Part shown: piece by piece, positions 54,117-64,000 of the stretch
How positions within the stretch are numbered: the stretch's first letter is position 1
How the letters are laid out: every line of letters starts with the position of its first letter
Assembly: GCF_041260155.1 (NCBI RefSeq)
Contig: NC_091947.1
Span: 25,381,615 to 25,445,614, forward strand
DNA: 64,000 bases
Direction: 5' to 3'
Source: Ptychodera flava
Lineage: Eukaryota > Hemichordata > Enteropneusta > Ptychoderidae
Made by a program: the position numbers and the translations under genes
The notes under the pieces: model-generated
The model's input: only the letters and a program-made list of their open reading frames with translations
Databases searched by the model: none
Told to the model about the DNA's origin: nothing

Positions 54117-57100
54117 GAACCTATTATGAAACTGTATTGTAATATAGAAATAAGCATTCTGTAATTTGTGTTCAAAGCCAAATGAAGTTGTAGGTTTGAA
54201 ATAGAGGCATACCAACCATATAATATATATACTGAATTCGAAATGAATGCTATAAGGGATTCATTCTAAAAATAAAGGCATGTCACAGACTCAAAAATAG
54301 TGCTTTCCAGATAACATAATCTTTTGTGACCAGTGTCTCAATTTGATAATGGCGATGTGTATAAAAATGTGGCAATGTGTGCTTGTTCATATGGTGGGCA
54401 TAATTATACACAACGCCTGCAACAATGCAAAATATGTAGTGTAATATTTTACGCTATGTTTGAACTTATCGTTCATGTAGTGTTTTGGATGAATTATATG
54501 ACAGCAAGTGCCATATCAGCCTCAAACAAGTGTAAGGATTGTAGAAAGTTGGCAGACTGTTTTATTGGAAACCTGGTTCCTTGCTGTTTTATAAAAGTAT
54601 GTGGCAATCGCATTCTGAATGGCCATAATCTGTGAAATTTTCAAAAAGATTCTTCCTGAAATGGTGAAACCATTCTGTCTTTACCACAATGCAGCATTAT
54701 TGTTTGACACACACACACACACACACACATCGGCAAATTACTTAATACCATACAAAACACCTGTACTGGATTTTCCATGATTTAGTCATACGTGTCTTTG
54801 TCAGTTGCACTGAAAAAACTTGAAAACTGTATAAAGTATGTCAGTATACTGACATAAAGGAAACCAAAATTTCCTTTTAGTGGCCTAACTGTACTTCCAA
54901 ACATGAATCATGGGGTTGAACATTTAGCAGAGTCATATTATTTTCAGATAGTGTCTGTATGAAATACATATGCCAAAGATTTGAGTGATATTGTAGGTCA
55001 GTGAATAGAATGTGTATTACTGTGCATTGTTTAATGCTGTAAATAGCTCTATTATCTCATTTATATCTCAATTAAGACACATTTTATGTTTTCACTCTTT
55101 CTTATGTAGCAAGTTTTCTATGATAAAAGACTTGTCAGAGTAGATGGTTTGAATTTAATTTGTCACTGCCAGTCTCATTGTATTGGACGTTCTGAAAATA
55201 AAACGTTTGCCAGTAGTGAAAAACCCCTGTTGTGGTGTCATCCTTTACCCCCGAGTGCGTCATCATGTCTACAGTTCATAACTTTAGACTTTACAGGTCA
55301 GATGTGGTGGATATCATATCAAAGCTTGCTTTTGCCCTGCCATCCTATTGATATTCAGTCAGTTTTCGCATGAAAACTTTGTAAAAATGCCACTTGTGTT
55401 CATATTTTATAGGATCAACTGATTGAAGATTTCAACCTTATACTAGCCAAGGTGTGCAAATCAAATTTGTGCAGAGTGTCCATTACACTGTGTAGATCAC
55501 GTACACATTAAATGATACAGTCGTCAGAACTGTGCTCAGAGGTTGTATGGGACCCATACAACCAATGTAAATACTGTATCCAAGGTACGATGGTGATTGA
55601 TGAAAGTTGAAACATGTCTGTCATAATCTACATCGTATGATTTAAATATTGCAGCTATGATGATGATGTGCATCAAGATTTCAGTACAAAATAACATTTT
55701 TTGTAAACAAGAATTTTGAACAGGCGCAGTTCCGACAACCGTTTCCCTTTAAGTGTCACAAGTAAGTACATGCATGGTGCCATATAGCTGGTCCATGTCA
55801 GATGTAAGAGAAAGTTTGAGTTGTGTGGTATGAACATGAAAGTGATTTTACTGTTTTCAGTTGTGTCGTAATCGTGACGCACTTTAAATGCATTGATTAA
55901 CAATGGCAGGGGGGTTGAGCTAGGATGGAGTGTATGTTCATGGAAAATCATGGGATTTTGAAGCATTCCTGGAATGATGAAATAAACTATATTTGATCAT
56001 CTTTCAATTTTAAGTGATGAGCTGAGAATGGGAAATACATTTCATTCATTGACGTTGGCAATGCTTACTTTTCAGATGACAAGAGATATGGGCGCATCTT
56101 GTCTCTGCAGCGGTATTGAACTTTGAAAAACAAATAAACATAAACACACTTTATTGCAATTTGCTCACATATCTGCTATGGTGAAAATGCTTGCTCACCA
56201 AATGTGAAGGCTTTGTGGCAAGTCGAGAATAGGTCAAGACTGGGAAACGTGCCGTTACAGTATAATTCAACATCCTAGGGAGTGATTGTGAAAGGCAGCA
56301 CTTAAGAAGTACATTATTATATGGAGAATTAAGTTCATTACAATGCTCCTCTGTCAACTATGTTCTGCTCAAGGAAATAAAACACCCTTTGAACAGCTGT
56401 TAGATTTAACTATGAGCACATGCACATACAGCCATACAACCAATCATCGCAGCCATCAAGAACACTTTAATTAGGAGACAAAGTTGTTAAAATATTTATA
56501 TGATAAAATGCAGTTTACTTCATATGTTGACAAGTAACATACAGTTTATGATCAGACAAAATTATGGGGATGAAAATAAGCACAAGTATTCTGTTTCTTT
56601 ACCAATGTTGATGAGTAAATGCAGTCAATGAAAACTGATCCAAGCCATGTCTTGCCATTCTCTACCCTCTCCGATGTATGAGCATGAAGTGTATGGGGAA
56701 ATCCCACAATGCTTTGGGCCATATGAATGATTGATATATTCTTTGCATGAGTTGCCAGTTTTTTATTTCAAGAAATATGATTTTGATGATCAGATAAACT
56801 TCATGGACAAGTCTTTGAGGCCTAATTCTTGCCAGGGAGGAAATATTTTTTTCATATGACCCATACATAGGGATAGGGCAAGACATGGGGTTAAAAAAAT
56901 TACAAGTTACGTTAAAATTTGAAACATCCCATCTTCATTTAGCAAAGGAAAGACTCATAATTTTCTGTGGGGTGATTCTATATAAGAAAACAGACAGTAG
57001 TTCTGTATGGCACTATTTTGTTCAGAACAAATGCTACAAGAAGTAACTAAAAACCTGCAAAATAAAAATAATGTTGTGAAAATCCAAATTGAACTTTTCT

Positions 57101-58098
57101 CACTGGTATCCAAATTCGGGAAAACAAATTGTTCTGATACTGAATTTTCTAAGTTATCAGTCATATACATCCCCACTTGGAGAAGCTGCTACCTATTTTT
57201 CTCTTTCAGTATCCCCCACATTTACATAGCTGTGGCAAAATAAGAAAGTCTCTCTAAATCACAAATCCGCAATTTTCAAATTGTTTGATTCAATACCCAT
57301 CTAATACTGATCAGTAACATTGTTTGTCTTACTATAAAGAGTTAGCCTATAACAATGACCGTCATGCATGTCCCGTGTTGCTCATCCTTTCCTATATTTA
57401 TGTGGTGACTGAGGGACTATGTTTTGATCCAAATGTATAGAATGTTTGGGAGGTGGAGTGAGACAGGGTCAAAGGTCAAATTGAAATGCACAACAGAAGG
57501 CTGCTGTTCACATATATACATGTAAATACTTCATGGTTGACTGACAACAATAAGAATTAATACTATCTTTCAATTTTCATGATATTTTTGTCAGACTTAG
57601 TTTGCATATTGGACGCTAATTTCCTATCTAATTCTCCCGAATTCATCTTCTCATTCCTTTGAATATTTTAAAATATTTACATATCCATGCTGGGCTACAG
57701 GGATAAATATTAGATTTCTACAGCACTTCATCCACCTTCTAAATATATTCAAAAGTTTTGCTGAACTTTTTCTAAGATAAATAAAAGTGCTAGTTTTTTT
57801 TTTGTTATTCATATGTCACAAATTTATCTCTCAAAAAAAGACCAAAACCATGACACTCAAAAATTGTCAGAGGGAATCCAACTTCATCACATGCTGACGT
57901 GTGAAGTTTGTCTGAGCACCCGTTAGCTAATTAGCATATATTTCAGAGAGAGACATTGAACTTGTAACACTTGTTCTATTGACGGTTGCATTTGTGGACC
58001 ACTTGTACTACTATGTGTCAAGATTTTAGATACCTGTAATGGGATTCCTGAAAGGATACAAACATAATAAAACAGACAACAACGTTTGTTATGTTCAC
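54117..58098 (+). other. BOD1L 3' UTR and intergenic DNA
   Basis: AATAAA occurs at 54271-54276 (155 bp after the stop), followed by others (for example near 55198), so alternative 3' ends are possible. A (CA)n run lies at 54707-54729. Beyond that no gene is supported. A 100-codon open frame at 54333-54635 shows no domain. Confidence 0.5.
54271..54276 (+). promoter_or_regulatory. candidate poly(A) signal of BOD1L
   Basis: AATAAA, the first after the stop codon. Its use is unproven. Confidence 0.45.
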
Positions 58099-58441
58099 GT
58101 AATACATGCCTCAAAACTGAAAGGTTTTAGACTTTTTAGTCAAACTTTCCTCAAGGAGACTTTTAAACTGTTCCTGCTTCTTACTCAAAAAGACAATCAT
58201 GGGTCACTGTACAAAGTTTGGGATTAGAGAAACATAAAATCTGCTGATATTTGAAATCCAGTATTGCCGCTATACCCTGTGCTAACTCCACAGGTAAAAA
58301 TTACATTATTTTCACAAAAAAACAAGAACGAAAAACTGACATACTCAACAGGCTTCAAATGAGTCCACATGACCAGTAGACCATAAAAGAATTGTCAAAT
58401 TTGAGTTTCTATAAAACTGTCTCCCAGGCGTGTTCTACCTT
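58099..58441 (-). mobile_element. MITE family A, copy 4 (reverse)
   Basis: The order ATACATGCCTC, CAAACTTTCCTCAA, TTTGAAATCCA, CATGACCAGTAGACC, GTCTCCCAGGCGTGTTCTACC mirrors copy 3 on the other strand. It is diverged. Confidence 0.7.
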
Positions 58442-59504
58442 GAGAAATATACATCACAAAGCAATCTGTTCGGTTACACTTGGTGAAGTATTATGGTAAA
58501 AATGGTTCTCACAAGCCGATAAAACTGAAAACAAGATCACAAAGTTGTAACTTCTGATACAAGTACAACATGGAAATACTTGTTTATCAAACCAAAATAT
58601 TAAAAAAAAAATAAAAAAATAGGAAAATTAACAGAATACAATGTCACAGAGTAAAATTCATCTACACATCTGTCAGTAGGGTTGGTGTCTATAATAAATA
58701 CATTCAAGAAAATAAACATTATCAAAAGTCTTTACAATTCTTTGTGAGCACCACATTGGCCTTTCGTGTGGAAAACAAAAGAAAGAGCCAAGTTCTACCT
58801 CTCTGCATCATGCAGTGTTGTTGAAACTGCAACAAACAGTCCTTGTCACAACTGTTTACGGTGACATTACTTCTGTTGAAAGTGTTACATCATTTTCTTG
58901 ATTTAATAAAAGAGCAGCTCACATGAACAACAGATGACATGAGTTTTATCATGAGTTTTACCTCTGTTTCTAGGGTCTATGGTTCAATGGGCACTCATTT
59001 CTTTGGAGGAAGCAAGTCATAAATTTGGCCTGATGAGGGCGCTGTACCTAGAACCCTCACTACTCTACGGGTCCATCATGCTGGAATGGTAGTAAAATAA
59101 CACATACTGGATACAGCAGTATACTATGGACACCATGGTAAACAGAAATCATGTGATGGCAGGACAAACATGTACACAAATGGATATCAGAATGCTCTTT
59201 TCTACACACACATTTACATAAATGACTTCATTTGTACTGCAGTTCATTTGATCAAACAAAATACTGATAAAAATAACAAATCTATTATGAGTTTGACTGA
59301 AGAAGCGGGAGATACAGAATACATCGAAAATCATATTTCCTATATTAATATTTCACCAAGGATTTTCTTAATACAGGGAAATGTAGATGTTTGTAAACTC
59401 TAAAGCCAGACATAAAACTTTGTCACAATTAGACAAAGCATCCAATTTTTTACAACAAAACCAAGGAGCCATTGTTACGTAGGACTGACATAGTCATAAA
59501 AATT
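58442..59504. other. intergenic or 3' UTR of the right-edge - strand gene
   Basis: AT-rich, no conserved frame. Because the neighbouring gene is on the - strand, part of this and the next 2 kb may be its 3' UTR. Confidence 0.4.
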
Positions 59505-59506
59505 TA

Positions 59507-60351
59507 CCGTACTAGTCCGAGTATAAGCCCCTGCTCGTGTATAAGCCCCCCTACTGATTTTAGAGGATTTTAGAAAATGCATTACATCCGTGTATAAGCC
59601 CCTACCCTAGTGTAACTCAAATACAGAAAGGTTAGGAGAGTATATTTGGTCATTTAACGTGGTAAAATTAATTTTAGATAATAAAGAAACTATTAAAAGA
59701 TGTTAAAACAATGGGAAACTGGAGTTCCCTTGACAATATCGTAAGGAAAATGACACGTTTTTCCAGTACTATCTTGATTCTTTGACCCTACTCACCCCCG
59801 TCGCCTAAATAGAATAGTCTCACTCACGTCCGCCATTGTTTATTTTCATTCACGGCCACGATGTTTTCAAGCTTGAACATGCAGTGTCTTTGTTTGAAGC
59901 AATTATCTTTCATTTGTGAAGACTTTTCCTGGTGACTATTACAATTTTCACTGCTATGTTGTTGTTTTCACAAGATGTAGACAGTTTGATATTGGAATAT
60001 TGAGTTGCCTTTCGATGTGGGCAATGCATGCCTGTTCACATTACTACATGTACTGTTGATCAGCAGCATACATGACGTCTTTGTTTCAAGTTTGGGGTTT
60101 TTTCGACGCTGAAATTTCACCAAAATGTCACTTCTGTATTCAGAGATTGTACAATCAATTTCTTTGGATGTGTAAGTCGATTTTGAAAGCGATAGAAAGA
60201 TCGAGTGGTGTTGAAAAAAATCGTGCATAAAATTAGCATAAATTAAGCGTCCATGCCAGATAACATGGGGTTGCTCGAGTATAAGCCCCTCCCCTAGTTT
60301 TACCGCTGTTTAGTGTTGCCGAACCGGGGGCTTATACTCGGACGAGTACGG
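59507..60351. mobile_element. TA-flanked element with GTATAAGCCCC ends (845 bp)
   Basis: The left end CCGTACTAGTCCGAGTATAA and the right end TTATACTCGGACGAGTACGG are inverted (one mismatch in the first 20), and TA lies on both sides (59505-59506 and 60352-60353). GTATAAGCCCC-like phrases occur four times just inside the left end (59520-59613) and twice near the right end. The TA duplication suggests a Tc1/mariner-like or similar mobiliser. No transposase frame is seen. Confidence 0.7.
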
Positions 60352-60766
60352 TATGTGGGTATGCATATTTGATGTAAAATAGCCCTCCAAAGTACAAGAC
60401 CTGACCATCACATACAAAATAAAATCGTCATTCAAAAGGCTGAACATGGCTCCTTTTTAATACTTCTAAATATCACACCAGGGAACATTTCAGCCACTAG
60501 AAATAGTTACCAAATTAAAAAATAGCAAATTCACATGTCACATAATAATCAGGTCTCGTATATGTAAACAATTCATCTGTCTGTCTTTGGTTTTTGTATT
60601 GAACAGAAAATACATTTATCACCACTAGTCTATGTTTCTTGTAAGCTAACTAAATGATTTAAGGATGAAGTTAAACATGGATAATCATCTCAAACTATTT
60701 CGTCAAGGTATATCATTTGTGTAAAAATCTCAAAATAACATTTCACAATTTTGCTTTCAAAGTTGA

Positions 60767-61030
60767 TCAGAAACAGAAAAAGGTTAAGGAAGTGAATTGA
60801 CATGGATTAACATTGTGGTACACAGAGTTGTAAGGCAAAATCAGTTTTGTGAATTTTTTTCTGAGAAGCTGTGGATGCTGTGTCAAAATAGGAAAACTGA
60901 GGTTCAAAGGTAACACATCTGATAACACATAGCGGATGATGATGTGTAAGATGGTTCCTTCAAAAAAACAAACGTCTGGATTGCATTCTTCCTCTGAGTA
61001 CTCTTGTAGTCGTTGCTTCTTGATGCTTTT
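60767..61030 (-). CDS. possible terminal exon of the right-edge gene
   Basis: After the acceptor-like CTACAACTTCAG the - strand is open for 87 residues to a stop, in the phase that would continue from the exon at 61890-61958. It starts KSIKKQRLQEYSEEECN. The first 20 residues look like real coding sequence, the rest less so. An alternative is that the exon stops at the donor-like GTTTGT after CCAGAC. Only a weak call. Confidence 0.25.
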   Translation of the reverse strand, partial: KSIKKQRLQEYSEEECNPDVCFFEGTILHIIIRYVLSDVLPLNLSFPILTQHPQLLRKKFTKLILPYNSVYHNVNPCQFTSLTFFCF

Positions 61031-61889
61031 CTGAAGTTGTAGGCAGTTCAATGTTGCTTTTTTTGTTTTTAGTTTTTTTTTTAATAAGATTATAAAAAAT
61101 GTTCATAACCACTCTAGTCATCAGGTATTATGGTAATTGCAAGTCGCTTGTTCGGCCACGTAAAATGTTTTGGTAGTTCTACCTGTGGATGCAACAGAAA
61201 AATACATGTATCGGTGTGTTAGCAATGCACATATTATAGCCAATGCTTTAGCACACTGTCCATATTGGCAACTTTTCAACCATATAATCATGCCTACTTC
61301 AGTAAAATTACTTAATGAACAATACATTTGCACTTGTTATTTGCTTGGTACTTTGTATGACTTTCAAAGTAAGGTCCTTCTTGAATTTTGAAATAATAAC
61401 AACTGGCCGAAATTAGTCGCAAATGCACGCATTTCATAATTTCTAGAAGCAAGTGCTTATTGAACTTTATGAACCCAAATATAAACAACCAGCCACAATT
61501 TCCATTTTACAATTCTCTTTGTGAAGTTTCTTGGAAATGTATTATATGACAAATATAGGTCTTTTAGTCATGAGAAATGTTAACACTGGTCAGTGAGAAA
61601 ATGTTACTAGGTTTCCAATATCATTTTATTGAATTTCCTTGGTATATGGAAAAACATTTATCTATGTTCCAAGCTTTGGAAAAACAGGTCTTTGAAAGTT
61701 GCATGACAATTTTTTAAAGTATAAAACTTGATATTTTCAACACACTGAGAATTAATGAGAAACAGTCATTAAAACAAATTTGTAAAACATGCATTTTGGG
61801 TCTTGTATGCCAAGGTTGATAAACATGACCAGAGAAAGCTGGTAACACTGACCACGATACACTGACAAAGAGCTCTTTGTAATACTCAC

Positions 61890-61958
61890 TTCACTAGGAT
61901 TTGAAAGTACTTCTAGATCTTCAATAATAGAATCTAAGGCATCATCGGCAATGAGGAT
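61890..61958 (-). CDS. unrecognised gene, exon (69 nt)
   Basis: On the - strand the acceptor GATTGATGATAG precedes 23 codons, ILIADDALDSIIEDLEVLSN then PSE, and a donor GTGAGT. The exon is phase 0 on both sides and follows in frame from 62720-62858. It is an acidic helix-like segment. I do not recognise the protein family. Confidence 0.6.
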
Positions 61959-61997
61959 CTATCATCAATCAAAAAGAAATATCTCTTTGTAAGTTTA

Positions 61998-62351
61998 AGG
62001 TAGAACGCACCTCGGGGACAGATATTCGGACTCTCAAACTTTTACAATTCTCTTCTGATATACTACATGTGGGGGTTCATTTTAAAGCTCTTGGTGAAAG
62101 AAAACTTTTCACCGGCTTAGTTTTTCGAAATTCGAAAATTTTTATTTTTCTCCATAGAGTTAACACTGGGATGGCGGCCATTTTGAATTTCTAATATCGG
62201 TAAATCTTGGGTAATTTGTTTCTCTAGTACCAAAATTTGCACGGTGACCCCCTATTTTTATTCTTGATTTTGAAAGAGAATGATTGAAAGATCCCTTGAG
62301 GAAAGTTAAAGCAAAATTTTAAGTCTTTCACTTTCGAGGTGCATATTACCT
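61998..62351 (+). mobile_element. MITE family A, copy 5 (forward)
   Basis: Full length. The ends are AAGGTAGAACGCACCTCGGG and CGAGGTGCATATTACCT (inverted). It lies in an intron of the right-edge gene. Of the five copies it has the best-preserved inverted ends. Confidence 0.8.
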
Positions 62352-62719
62352 AATGGAGAGACAGCCAAGACTGTCTGTATGTGGGCAATAGTTCATTAGC
62401 TGCTTATTGCTGAGGGCATAGTGCGGTGAGTTCAACAAATATACAAGGACAATCATACAAAAGACAGTCTGTTTACTGAATTGATGGCATTAACGTCAGA
62501 GTTTCATGTCCTGACAGTGAAAACTGATCACTAGATTGAGCTGGCTGTACTCTTAAGAATAGCAAACAGAGTGTTGAAGCTGACCTGTGCTACACAATTT
62601 TCACATAACAATTACAGGTATCTAAATTTTTTTGGTGAAAATTGGGAGTTTAATTTTTATCTAATTCCAGAATGTAGCTATCCTCTCCCATAATTTTCCT
62701 ACACTACACATCAGCTTAC

Positions 62720-62858
62720 CTGCAACCAAGGCCCATGAGCAGCATAGTTATGTGTCTCATCCACTATTGATCCTTCCACATGGGGTGATACTAATGTAAC
62801 AGCCACATCTCCTGTTATGCTCTTGAACGTAAAATGTCGACCGTGTTTAAGTCTACCC
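62720..62858 (-). CDS. unrecognised gene, exon (139 nt)
   Basis: On the - strand the acceptor TTTCTTCAG precedes one base that completes AAG (Lys), then 46 residues: GRLKHGRHFTFKSITGDVAV, TLVSPHVEGSIVDETHNYAA, HGPWLQ. The donor is GTAAGC. The even hydrophobic/polar pattern suggests a beta-rich folded domain. Splice phases match both neighbours exactly, so this is a real exon. The family was not recognised. Confidence 0.75.
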
Positions 62859-63834
62859 CTGAAGAAAGAACAGAAAATGCAACTTTATAATCACCAAAAA
62901 GGTAGTATTTTCATTAACGTGCTGATGGTGTTTGTATGTTTGATTTTTTCTTGGCCATGTGAGCTCACATAAACATTACAGGCAATGTTGTGGTATAATA
63001 TATTTAATAAAGTACAGATTGTCTGCTGAACTAACTACCAAAGATTCATTGACATCTCAGTGACCAGCACACTTCTCATACCCTTTCATCCCCACATTCC
63101 CAGGTACAAGTACTTTATCCTATTGAAAACATTGGAATGTACCAAATTCTGGTGGTAGAAGGGGTTGCCAGTCAAACATGCTGATTCTCAGAGAGATTTG
63201 TTTTTAGACTTTTTTACAACAGCTGAGCCTTTCAACGTGAAAACCAACATTATTTCTAAATGAGTTTCTGTTACACACTGATAGGCTCTAAATTTTGATG
63301 ATCTTCTCATTGCGTAAACAGTTCCAAACAGAGGAATGAATCTACATAGCAGTACATTTTACTCATAACACTAGGGAATACATGAAAGGAGAGACAGCAT
63401 AAAGTTAGCATGTTCAACTTGAGAGTGATGAAACGATATGGCTCACAGTTGCCCTTTACATATATAGCATTTTCCATGCTTTGATATTTTATATATGAAT
63501 ATAGCAATAAACTGGAACAATTTTGACTTTTTCTTGGGCATGTTATACTGACTATAGACTGTAGGTGACACTATTAAAATGCAACTTCGAATTTTCTTGT
63601 CAAAGAAAAATTAAAACATCAAAAACATAGTTTGTACTGAGTTCATGATGATCTCTACATTTGGAATGATTTTAAATATGTCCTCAAACTGTAATAAAGG
63701 AAGATTTGTTATATGGTCAGCACAGGTATATTCCTGTACAGAGAATGCTGTAGTTAGAGGAAGATATGTGACACTGGACATTGTACCATCATCATTTAAG
63801 TGGGTAGGGACAATCTTGCAAAAAGCCAACTTAC
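62859..63834 (-). other. intron of the right-edge gene
   Basis: 976 bp on the - strand between two phase-matched exons. I see nothing else in it. Confidence 0.7.
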
Positions 63835-64000
63835 TTCAGTGCCAATGGTAAAAGAGCACCAGCCTCCATGTTGAACTTCAACTTGACTCCTTCAACTGTT
63901 CTTGTCCTGATCAGTTCCATTGAACTTCCTTCAATGTCACTCTCTGAACTTCCCCCGAGGGACGGCTTCCTGTTGTCTAAGACATCCTGGTTCCTGAGAA
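63835..64000 (-). CDS. unrecognised gene, exon running off the window
   Basis: The - strand frame entering at the right edge gives 54 full codons: RNQDVLDNRKPSLGGSSESD, IEGSSMELIRTRTVEGVKLK, FNMEAGALLPLAL, then AA before donor GTAAGT. AA plus the first G of the next exon makes Lys. The first half is Ser-rich and flexible, the second half looks folded. The upstream exons, needed to identify the gene, are outside the window. Confidence 0.75.

Overview
This is a stretch of animal nuclear DNA: intron-rich, about 60% A+T, with GT-AG splice sites, long introns, a nuclear tRNA gene and many transposable elements. The genes and the mix of elements (a DIRS retrotransposon, an L2/Rex-like LINE, piggyBac-, hAT- and Harbinger-type short elements, 226-bp minisatellites) suggest a marine invertebrate. 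A non-vertebrate deuterostome such as a hemichordate is my first guess, but the sequence alone does not settle the phylum.

Three protein genes can be supported. (1) The 3' part of a mitoferrin gene (SLC25A37/SLC25A28 family, mitochondrial iron importer) on the + strand: exons 1-143, 20886-20942 and 22739-23244, whose phases join exactly. (2) A complete BOD1-like/BOD1L gene on the + strand: seven coding exons from 40704 to 54116, together 3984 nt encoding 1327 residues. It has an N-terminal BOD1/Shg1 domain, a long Lys/Glu/Ser-rich middle and an RS-like tail. (3) Three internal exons of an unrecognised gene on the - strand at the right edge (61890-64000). A tRNA-Lys(CTT) gene lies on the - strand 360 bp upstream of the BOD1L start codon, arranged head to head with it.

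Mobile DNA fills most of the rest. Mitoferrin intron 1 (20.7 kb) carries a 1.65-kb piggyBac-type element (9100-10749), an apparently complete DIRS retrotransposon (11550-18044) with perfect 127-bp inverted terminal repeats, an internal complementary region and three overlapping open frames, a 281-bp piggyBac-type MITE and a 1.2-kb hAT-type element. The intergenic region 23.2-40.2 kb holds two inverted copies of one Harbinger-type MITE, a 5'-truncated LINE, and the first of two related elements with a 5' hairpin. BOD1L intron 5 (4.5 kb) holds a 78-bp tandem array, a short hAT-type MITE, a MITE with a recent 163-bp duplication and, inserted in that duplication, the second hairpin element with a seven-copy 226-bp array.

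The most unusual observation is that pair of elements (29185-31229 and 49095-51836). They share a 3' end (TACAG-Y-GTCATTGACG followed by TATTTTT), but each has its own 8-nt 5' sequence that is repeated in complement inside its own 5' hairpin and again just before its own 3' end. They therefore share a layout while the paired sequence differs, as in Helentron-like rolling-circle elements. Five further copies of one MITE family, an 845-bp TA-flanked element at 59.5 kb and several foldbacks complete the picture.
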